Both the position numbers and the translations under genes were made by a program. Shown here piece by piece: positions 53,141 to 59,933 of a stretch of 64,000 nt of DNA (position 1 is its first letter; each line of letters opens with the position of its first letter). Where the stretch lies: assembly GCF_947493595.1 (NCBI RefSeq), contig NZ_CANLRL010000009.1, positions 152,799 through 216,798 of the forward strand, read 5' to 3'. The notes under the pieces were generated by a model, which was not told the DNA's origin, did no database searches, and was given only the letters and a program-made list of their open reading frames with translations. This stretch comes from an uncultured Shimia sp. (GTDB lineage: Bacteria > Pseudomonadota > Alphaproteobacteria > Rhodobacterales > Rhodobacteraceae).

Positions 53141-54363
53141 CGGAAGCTTTCGGGCTTGAGGCCGTATTTGGCGAGTTTGTCATACATGGTTTTGCGCGGC
53201 AGCTTGAGCGCTTCAGCGGCGGCTGCGGCCCGACCTTGGTGCTTGCGCAGCGCTTCTGCAAGCAAGGATCGCTCAACCTGTGCCATTTGGTCGGCCAGTC
53301 CCAGGCCAGCGGTTTGGGTTTCCTCGCCTGGCAGGCCCAGGGTGAAGCGCATGGCCGCACTCATGAGCGCGCGGGCGTTGCCGGGCCAGTCCTGCGCCAT
53401 CAGGGACGAGATCACATCGGAGGTGATCTCCGGGGCGTCGATGCCCGCTTGTTCGGCGGCTTGGGCCACGTAGTGGCGGAACAAAACAGGGATGTCCTCG
53501 GGGCGTTCGGACAGGCCGGGGATGCGGACTTGCAGCGCTTCGAGGCGGTAAAAAAGGTCGGCGTGCAGGGCGCCAGATTGCACGGCGTCATCCAGCGGCG
53601 CGGCGCTGCCAAAGATCAGGCGTGGGTGTTCGCCAGTTTCCAGCAAAGTGAGCAGGGCAAATTGCGTCTGCATCGGCATGGAATGCACATCGTCCAAAAA
53701 GAGGGTGCCGCCTTGGGTTCCCTCGACGGCAACCGCAAAGGCGGCAGGATCCATGCCCGCGGCGGTGTGTTTGGCAAAGGGGCCTTCGGGATGCGCGCCG
53801 CAGAGGTGGATGACCTCGGCCACTTTGGAGATGCCTGCGCCGGGCGGGCCGGAGATCAGCACCTCAGCGTTAATGCGGGCCACAGACCGGGCGCGATGGC
53901 GCAGGGCTTCGGCTTGGGGCGAGGTGCCGTAGATGATGCGGGCGGCGGCGTCGCCAGTTTCGAGCTGCGCTTTGAGGTGGCGGTTTTCCAGCGCCATGGC
54001 GCGGGCTTTTTGGGCGCGTTCGATCACGGCGATGAGTTCGGCCGGGGCGCAGGGTTTTTCCAGAAAGCCAAAGGCGCCTTGGGTCATGGCGCGCACGGCC
54101 ATGGGAATATCACCTTCGCCGGTGAGCAGGATCACGGGCAATTCGGCGTCGGTGTCGCGGGTGAACTGCAGGAGGTGAAAGCCGTCGCGGCCGGGCATGC
54201 GCATGTCCGAGAGGATCACGCCGGCGAAACGCGCGGTGATGTGGTCCTTGGCTTCGACAAAGGAGCCTGCGGAGATCACCGGAAACTCTTCGAGCTCCAG
54301 CGTCTGTGTCAGGGCTTCGCGCACGATGGGGTCGTCATCGACCACCAGAACAGGCGCTGTCAT
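53137..54363 (-). CDS. DctD-like response regulator with degenerate AAA+ domain
   Basis: A 408-residue NtrC-family regulator. The receiver domain (1-120) is intact: acidic pocket VVDDDP (Asp9-11), phospho-acceptor Asp53 in LSDMRMPGRDG, and Lys near 103 in GFLEKPC. The AAA+ domain is altered. The Walker A position reads GPPGAGIS (residues 172-179) with Ile in place of Lys. The segment that should carry GAFTGA is missing: only 46 residues separate Walker A from GGTLFLDD (218), about 19 fewer than in S. meliloti DctD. A Fis-type helix-turn-helix closes the protein (AAAAAEALKLPRKTMYDKLAKYGLK). It is coupled by ATGA overlaps to the sensor upstream and the MFS gene downstream. Confidence 0.9.
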   Translation of the reverse strand: MTAPVLVVDDDPIVREALTQTLELEEFPVISAGSFVEAKDHITARFAGVILSDMRMPGRDGFHLLQFTRDTDAELPVILLTGEGDIPMAVRAMTQGAFGFLEKPCAPAELIAVIERAQKARAMALENRHLKAQLETGDAAARIIYGTSPQAEALRHRARSVARINAEVLISGPPGAGISKVAEVIHLCGAHPEGPFAKHTAAGMDPAAFAVAVEGTQGGTLFLDDVHSMPMQTQFALLTLLETGEHPRLIFGSAAPLDDAVQSGALHADLFYRLEALQVRIPGLSERPEDIPVLFRHYVAQAAEQAGIDAPEITSDVISSLMAQDWPGNARALMSAAMRFTLGLPGEETQTAGLGLADQMAQVERSLLAEALRKHQGRAAAAAEALKLPRKTMYDKLAKYGLKPESFR

Positions 54364-56126
54364 GGCTGGCTCTCCTCTTGCCATTGGTCCAACTCGACGG
54401 TGAACAGCGCGCCGCCGGAAGGCAAGTTTTGCCCGCGAATGTTGCCGCCAAAGCTTTGCACCAAGCCATAGCTGATAGAGAGGCCGAGGCCCATGCCTTC
54501 TGCGCTGCCAACCTCCTTGGTGGTGTAAAACGGATCAAAGATCTTGTCGGGGGCGTCGATGCCGGGGCCGGTGTCTTGGATATTCACACAGAGGCGCGGC
54601 GCCGTGACAATAGAGATGTTGATCTGACGTTCCTCGCTGTCGGACATGGCGTCGGCGGCGTTATTGATCAGGTTCACAAACACCTGTGCGAGGCGGACTT
54701 CGCCGCCCAATGCATAGATGGGCATGTTGTAGGAATGGGCGGCCCAGCTGAGGTTGATGTTGTCCTGGTTGAGGCGCAGTTCGGTGAGTTCCACGGCCTG
54801 GCTGATGGTGGCCACCAGATCCACGCGGCCCATGGGCTCGTTTTCGTTGCGGGCAAAGGCGCGCAGGTTTTTGATGATGCGGGCCATGCGGGTGGCCATC
54901 TGCGAGATGCGGGTGAGGTTTTCGCCAGCCTTTTCGGTGTTGTCGCGATCCAGGAACCGGGTGCCGTTGTCAGCAAATGTCTGAATGGCCTGTAGCGGCT
55001 GGTTGAGTTCATGGCTGATGCCGGCGCTCATCTGGCCAAGGGCAGAAAGCTTGCCTGCCTGCACCAGATCAGCCTGTGCCTTTTTGAGGGCGGCCTCAGC
55101 CTCTTCGCGTTCGGTGATTTCACGGCGCAGGGCTTCGTTGGTGGAAGACAGTGCCTTGGTGCGGATGGTCACACGTTCTTCGAGTTCGGCGTTGGCCTGG
55201 GCCAGCACGCGGCGGCGTTCCAGCACTTGCAGCAGGATCAGCCCAAACACCATGACCACGGCGGCAATAGCGCCGGCCTGAAGGCCTGCAATGCGGCGGG
55301 CGAAGCTGACGTCGACAATGGCTTCGGCCACAAGATCGATGATTGGCAGGTCTTTCACAATGTGCAGGCCGCGTTCCGGGATATAGGGTCCCCAGTCCAT
55401 TTTCCAGATTTCATAGCCTGCGGTGGTATGGCTGGTGAAAGCCGGAGCAGGGGCATCGGAAGGGGCGAGGCCGGTGCTGTCAACCGGGCGCTGCCAAAAC
55501 AAAAGCTCGGAGCGGTTGGTGATGAAAACCTCTTTGGCATCGTCCACAAAGTAGACAGCAGGGCCGTCGCCGCGCCAGTTGCCTTCCACATCGGCCATGT
55601 CCACCACAACTGTGAGGACGGCCGCCACTTTTCCGTCTGCGCCAAAACTGGGAGCGGAGAAGTAGAAGGCGCGTTGGTTGAAGCGGGTGTCCACGGCGTG
55701 GTGGGTGCCAATGGCGCCGTGCAAGGCGCGGGTGAAATACGGCGCGCCGGTGAGGTTCTCAGACGGGATCGCGTTTTCCTGGGCGGTGGCCAGAATGGTG
55801 CCGTCGGCGCTGGCATAGATCAGATCAAGCGCAGCGGTTTTGTCCGCCACCTCCAAAAGCAGGTCGGCGCTGGGCTGGGCGTTGGACTGATCTTTGCTCA
55901 GCGCCAGCAGTGTTGGGTGCTCCGCCATTAGGACGGCAAGTTCCTGATAACGCTGCAATTGTGCCGTAAGGCGGTCCGCGGCCAAGGCGAGGTCAGCTTC
56001 GCCGCGACGGGCCAGTTGATCCAGCGCCTGCACGTAGCCGTAGCGCCAGACGCCGCTGGCGAGTGCAACAAGCAGGATAAAGAAGAGGAGGAGAATCGTG
56101 GCCCGGTGGCGTATCCAAGTTCGCAT
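54360..56126 (-). CDS. DctB-like sensor histidine kinase
   Basis: A 588-residue membrane kinase. Helix 1 is ILLLFFILLVALASGVWRYGY. The periplasmic part to about residue 270 resembles a double-Cache sensor (AALDLIYASADGTILATAQEN ... GAPYFTRALHGAIGTHHAVDTRFNQRAFYFSAPSF), as in DctB, a C4-dicarboxylate sensor. Helix 2 is LQAGAIAAVVMVFGLILLQVL. A coiled coil leads to the phospho-acceptor His372 in GQMSAGISHELNQPLQ, then N-box NLINNAADAM and G-boxes DTGPGIDAPDKIFDPFYTTK and GMGLGLSISYGLV. The dicarboxylate ligand is inferred by family resemblance. No dctPQM genes are adjacent. Confidence 0.9.
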   Translation of the reverse strand: MRTWIRHRATILLLFFILLVALASGVWRYGYVQALDQLARRGEADLALAADRLTAQLQRYQELAVLMAEHPTLLALSKDQSNAQPSADLLLEVADKTAALDLIYASADGTILATAQENAIPSENLTGAPYFTRALHGAIGTHHAVDTRFNQRAFYFSAPSFGADGKVAAVLTVVVDMADVEGNWRGDGPAVYFVDDAKEVFITNRSELLFWQRPVDSTGLAPSDAPAPAFTSHTTAGYEIWKMDWGPYIPERGLHIVKDLPIIDLVAEAIVDVSFARRIAGLQAGAIAAVVMVFGLILLQVLERRRVLAQANAELEERVTIRTKALSSTNEALRREITEREEAEAALKKAQADLVQAGKLSALGQMSAGISHELNQPLQAIQTFADNGTRFLDRDNTEKAGENLTRISQMATRMARIIKNLRAFARNENEPMGRVDLVATISQAVELTELRLNQDNINLSWAAHSYNMPIYALGGEVRLAQVFVNLINNAADAMSDSEERQINISIVTAPRLCVNIQDTGPGIDAPDKIFDPFYTTKEVGSAEGMGLGLSISYGLVQSFGGNIRGQNLPSGGALFTVELDQWQEESQP

Positions 56127-56259
56127 GCCTTAAGTCTAGCCGTTTGTGCCTGGTGGTGCGAGCGCTCCGAAGCCTGTCGTGGTGACTCATGTTGACGCAT
56201 GGGTAGGCGGGGATTTGCTTGATAAGTGAATTATTTTGGCTGGAGCCCTTGCCAGCCAA

Positions 56260-56273
56260 TGAACATTCGTTCA
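56260..56273. promoter_or_regulatory. Inverted repeat upstream of the M20 gene cluster
   Basis: TGAAC-ATTC-GTTCA is a perfect 5-bp inverted repeat 50 bases upstream of the first amidohydrolase start. It is followed closely by the binding site AGGAGGAA. The form is common for operators of TetR-type repressors. No regulator gene is adjacent. A second hairpin, TGGCTGG/CCAGCCA, lies at 56237-56258. Confidence 0.4.
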
Positions 56274-56322
56274 GTCTCGCCGCAGCGATCAGGAAAACCA
56301 TGCCCTTTAGGAGGAAGTGCCC

Positions 56323-57498
56323 ATGCCTATCCGCAATCGTATTGCGCAAATGCACGAAGAGATCACCGGATGGCGGCGTCATCTGCATGAGAACCCCGAA
56401 CTGTTGTTTGATGTACATGAGACGGCGGATTTTGTGCAGGAACGGTTGAAGGAATTTGGTGTGGACGAGATCACGCCGGGCATTGGGCAGACCGGTGTTG
56501 TGGCGGTGATCAAAGGCAAAACAGACACCAAAGGGCGGGTGATTGGGTTGCGGGCAGACATGGATGCGCTGCCGATCCACGAGGCGACCGGGCTGGATTA
56601 CGCATCCAAGGTTGACGGCAAGATGCACGCCTGTGGGCATGACGGACATACCGCGATGTTGCTGGGCGCGGCGAAGTATCTGGCGGAGACGCGCAACTTT
56701 GACGGCGCGGCGGTGATGATTTTCCAGCCCGCCGAAGAAGGCGGCGGTGGTGGCCGGGAGATGTGCCGCGACGGCATGATGGACCGGTGGAACATTCAAG
56801 AAGTCTACGGGCTGCACAACGGGCCGGGCACGCCTATTGGTGAATTTGGCATCCGTCCCGGGGCGCTTTTGGCATCGGCGGATGAGTTTGAGATTGTGGT
56901 CACCGGCAAAGGTGGCCACGCGGCTGAGCCTCAGGAGGCGGTCGACACAACCCTTGTGGCGGCGCAGATCTTGGTCTCCTTGCAGAGCATTGTATCGCGC
57001 AACGTGAAGCCAATTGAACGCGTGGTGCTGACCGTGGGGACATTGGAGACCGACAGCAGTGCTTCCAATGTGATTGCCCATACGGTGCGTATGAAGGGCA
57101 CCGTGCGGACGTTGGACAACAACAATCGCGAGTTGGCGGAACGGCGCATTCGCGAGGTTGCCACCCATACGGCACTGGCCTTTGGCGCGACAGCAGAGGT
57201 GATCTGGGAAGAGGGCTACCCAGTCACGGTCAACCATGATCGTGAAACAGAGTTTGCTGTGGAAGCGGCTCAGGCCGTGGCGGGTGTGGCAAATGTGGAC
57301 GCCAATGTGCAACCTATTATGCCTGCAGAAGATTTCTCCTTCATGCTGGAAGAGCGCCCCGGTGCCTATATCTTCCTGGGCAATGGCGACAGCGCACAGT
57401 GCCACCATCCAGCCTACGATTTCAACGATGAAGCCATCCCGGTGGGCAGCAGCTGGTTTGTCGAGATGATTGAGCGGCGCATGCCGAGCGCAGACTAA
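56323..57498 (+). CDS. M20 family amidohydrolase, tandem copy 1
   Basis: A 391-residue M20D-type metallohydrolase, related to hippurate hydrolase and N-acyl amino acid amidohydrolases. It begins RIAQMHEEITGWRRHLHENPELLFDVHETA. Metal and catalytic blocks are IGLRADMDALPIHE, KMHACGHDGHTAMLLGAAKYL, FQPAEEGGGGGREMCRDGMMD and GLHNGPGTPIGEFGIRPG. The dimerisation lid includes GKGGHAAEPQEAVDTTLVAAQI, and the last metal ligand region is MPAEDFSFMLEERPGAYIFLGNGD. It removes acyl groups from amino acids or related amides; the exact substrate is unknown. The ATG at 56323 follows AGGAGGAA. Copy 2 starts 22 bases after its stop. Confidence 0.9.
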   Translation: MPIRNRIAQMHEEITGWRRHLHENPELLFDVHETADFVQERLKEFGVDEITPGIGQTGVVAVIKGKTDTKGRVIGLRADMDALPIHEATGLDYASKVDGKMHACGHDGHTAMLLGAAKYLAETRNFDGAAVMIFQPAEEGGGGGREMCRDGMMDRWNIQEVYGLHNGPGTPIGEFGIRPGALLASADEFEIVVTGKGGHAAEPQEAVDTTLVAAQILVSLQSIVSRNVKPIERVVLTVGTLETDSSASNVIAHTVRMKGTVRTLDNNNRELAERRIREVATHTALAFGATAEVIWEEGYPVTVNHDRETEFAVEAAQAVAGVANVDANVQPIMPAEDFSFMLEERPGAYIFLGNGDSAQCHHPAYDFNDEAIPVGSSWFVEMIERRMPSAD

Positions 57499-57520
57499 AG
57501 CAGGGGCAGGGGAGAGAGAC

Positions 57521-58684
57521 ATGCCGGTTAAAAACCGTTTCGCGGAGTTGCACGCCGAAATCACCGAATGGCGGCGGGATATTCATGCGCACCCGGAGGT
57601 GTTGTATGACACCCATCGCACATCCGCTTTGGTGGCCGAAAAGCTCAAGGCGTTTGGCTGTGACGAAGTGGTCACCGGCATTGGCCGTACCGGTGTGGTT
57701 GGGTTGATCAAAGGTAAGACAGATACCAAAGGCAATGTGATCGGCTTGCGAGCGGACATGGATGCGCTGCCAATGGCGGAGCAGACAGGGCTGGAGTACG
57801 CCTCGAAGCGTGACGGCGCGATGCATGCCTGTGGCCATGATGGGCACACGGCGATGTTGCTTGGGGCGGCGAAGTATCTCAGCGAGACCCGCAACTTTGA
57901 TGGGGCCGTGGCGGTGATTTTTCAGCCTGCGGAAGAAGGTGGCAATGGTGCCTTGGCCATGGTCGAAGATGGCATGATGGAGCGCTTTGGCATCAAAGAG
58001 GTCTATGGCATGCACAACTATCCCGGCCTGCCGGTTGGCGAGTTTGCCTTGCGCAAAGGACCGTTGCTGGCGGCGGTGGATTTCTTCACCATTGAGATCG
58101 AAGGCAAAGGTGGCCATGCGGCGCAGCCGAATAAGACCATCGACCCGACGATGATGGGCAGCCAGATCCATTTGGCGCTGCAGTCGATAGTCAGCCGCAA
58201 CGCCGATCCTGTGGATCGTGCTGTGCTGTCGGTGACCTCGTTTCAGACCGGCTCGGACGTCTACAATGTGATCCCACACACCGCGACGCTGAAAGGCACC
58301 GTGCGGACGTTTAACCCGGATACACAGGATATGGTTGAAGCGCGTATGGAAGAAGTTGTGGCCGGTGTCGCAGCGACGTTTGGCGGCACGGCCACGGTCG
58401 ACTATCAGCGCATCACGCCTGCAACAATCAACTGGGATGAGCAGGCGGCGTTTGCGGAAGAGGTTGCTACGGCGGTGTCTGGGGGGTGTCATGAAGCGCC
58501 TTTGAAGATGGGCGGCGAAGATTTCTCCTATATGTTGCAAGCGCGGCCCGGGGCCTTCATCATGGTGGGCAACGGCGACAGCGCGGCGTTGCACCACCCC
58601 GAATATAACTTTAACGACGAGGCAATCCCGCACGGGAGCAGCTTTCTGTCCGAAGTGATCGAACGCCGCATGCCAGCGGTTTAA
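57521..58684 (+). CDS. M20 family amidohydrolase, tandem copy 2
   Basis: A 387-residue paralogue of the flanking genes, with the same motifs: IHAHPEVLYDTHRTSALVAEKL, IGLRADMDALPMAEQTGLEY, MHACGHDGHTAMLLGAAKYL and MGGEDFSYMLQARPGAFIMVGNGD. It differs at the substrate side. FQPAEEGGNGALAMVEDGMMERFG replaces the GGGGGREMC stretch of copies 1 and 3, and GKGGHAAQPNKTIDPTMMGSQ replaces the EAVDTT/DTVDTT stretch. These changes suggest a different acyl or amino acid preference. The ATG at 57521 (MPVKNRFAELH) follows GGGGAGAGAGAC. Co-transcribed with both neighbours. Confidence 0.9.
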   Translation: MPVKNRFAELHAEITEWRRDIHAHPEVLYDTHRTSALVAEKLKAFGCDEVVTGIGRTGVVGLIKGKTDTKGNVIGLRADMDALPMAEQTGLEYASKRDGAMHACGHDGHTAMLLGAAKYLSETRNFDGAVAVIFQPAEEGGNGALAMVEDGMMERFGIKEVYGMHNYPGLPVGEFALRKGPLLAAVDFFTIEIEGKGGHAAQPNKTIDPTMMGSQIHLALQSIVSRNADPVDRAVLSVTSFQTGSDVYNVIPHTATLKGTVRTFNPDTQDMVEARMEEVVAGVAATFGGTATVDYQRITPATINWDEQAAFAEEVATAVSGGCHEAPLKMGGEDFSYMLQARPGAFIMVGNGDSAALHHPEYNFNDEAIPHGSSFLSEVIERRMPAV

Positions 58685-58711
58685 GAACGTACTATTAAGC
58701 GAGGAACAATT

Positions 58712-59878
58712 ATGCCAACCAAGAACCGTTTTGCAGAGTTGCATGACGAAATCACCGCCTGGCGCCGTGATCTGCATGAGAACCCGGAAATCCTGTTTGA
58801 AACGCACCGCACCAGCGCGCTTGTGGCGGAGAAACTGGAAGAGTTTGGTCTGGACGAAGTGACCACCGGTATTGGCCGCACCGGCGTTGTTGGCGTGATC
58901 AAGGGCAAAGAGACCGGCTCTGGCAAGGTGATTGGTCTGCGTGCTGACATGGATGCGCTGCCTATCCACGAGCAGACCGGTCTGGAGTATGCCTCCAAAA
59001 CACCGGGCGCGATGCATGCCTGTGGTCACGATGGGCACACCGCCATGCTGCTGGGTGCGGCGAAGTATTTGGCGGAGACCCGCAACTTTGACGGCACGGT
59101 TGTGGTGATCTTCCAGCCTGCTGAAGAAGGTGGCGGCGGTGGTCGCGAGATGTGTGAAGACGGTCTGATGGAGCGTTGGGGCATTCAGGAAGTTTACGGC
59201 ATGCACAACTGGCCGGGTGTGCCGCTGGGCACCTTTGCGATCCGTCCGGGCTCGTTCTTTGCGGCAACCGACCAGTTTGAAATCCACTTTGAAGGTCGAG
59301 GCGGTCACGCTGCCAAGCCACATGACACGGTGGACACCACTGTGATGTCCGCGCAGGCGGTTCTGGCGCTGCAGACCATTGCCAGCCGCAACGCTGATCC
59401 GGTGGATCAGGTGGTTGTCTCCGTGACCAGCTTTGAGACCTCGTCCAAAGCGTTCAACGTGATCCCGCAGAAGGTGCACATCAAAGGCACCGTGCGCACT
59501 ATGTCCAAAGATATGCGTGCCTTGGCGGAAGAGCGTATCAACGACATCTGCAACGGCATCGCGGCGACCTTTGGTGGCACAGTCGAAGTCAAATACCACC
59601 GCGGCTACCCGGTGATGGTGAACTCTGAAACACAGACCGAATTTGCCGCCGAAGTGGCCAAGTCGATTTCTGGTCAGTGTGATGAAGCACCGCTGGTCAT
59701 GGGCGGCGAGGACTTTGCCTTCATGCTGGAAGAGCGTCCGGGGGCCTATATTTTGGTGGGCAACGGCGAAGACGGCGCGATGGTTCACCACCCGGAATAC
59801 AACTTTAACGATGAGGCCATTCCGGCGGGCTGTTCCTGGTGGGCAGAAATTGTTGAGCAGCGGATGCCTGCTGCCTAG
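58712..59878 (+). CDS. M20 family amidohydrolase, tandem copy 3
   Basis: A 388-residue paralogue: MPTKNRFAELHDEITAWRRDLHENPEILFETHRTSALVAEKLEEF, then IGLRADMDALPIHEQTGLEY, MHACGHDGHTAMLLGAAKYL, FQPAEEGGGGGREMCEDGLMERWG, GRGGHAAKPHDTVDTTVMSAQ and MGGEDFAFMLEERPGAYILVGNGE. It mixes features of copies 1 (GGGGGREMC) and 2 (the N-terminal THRTSALVAEKL). It starts 27 bases after copy 2, following GCGAGGAACAATT. A GC-rich hairpin follows the gene. Confidence 0.9.
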   Translation: MPTKNRFAELHDEITAWRRDLHENPEILFETHRTSALVAEKLEEFGLDEVTTGIGRTGVVGVIKGKETGSGKVIGLRADMDALPIHEQTGLEYASKTPGAMHACGHDGHTAMLLGAAKYLAETRNFDGTVVVIFQPAEEGGGGGREMCEDGLMERWGIQEVYGMHNWPGVPLGTFAIRPGSFFAATDQFEIHFEGRGGHAAKPHDTVDTTVMSAQAVLALQTIASRNADPVDQVVVSVTSFETSSKAFNVIPQKVHIKGTVRTMSKDMRALAEERINDICNGIAATFGGTVEVKYHRGYPVMVNSETQTEFAAEVAKSISGQCDEAPLVMGGEDFAFMLEERPGAYILVGNGEDGAMVHHPEYNFNDEAIPAGCSWWAEIVEQRMPAA

Positions 59879-59889
59879 GTGACGAGGAC

Positions 59890-59913
59890 GGCGGCGCTAT
59901 AATCAGCGCCGCC
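59890..59913. terminator. Hairpin between M20 copy 3 and the hybrid kinase
   Basis: GGCGGCGCT (59890-59898) and AGCGCCGCC (59905-59913) form a perfect 9-bp stem with loop ATAATC, between two converging stop codons. There is no T-run on either strand, so it may act as a bidirectional but weak terminator. Confidence 0.5.
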
Positions 59914-59933
59914 GGTCCCGCAATGCAACAGGG

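Noticed and set aside
57422..59791. A 789-codon open frame on the strand opposite the M20 genes
   Set aside because: It is the antisense shadow of three intact paralogues. Its product has no recognisable family pattern, while the plus-strand products have all M20 motifs. The long frame comes from shared codon bias.
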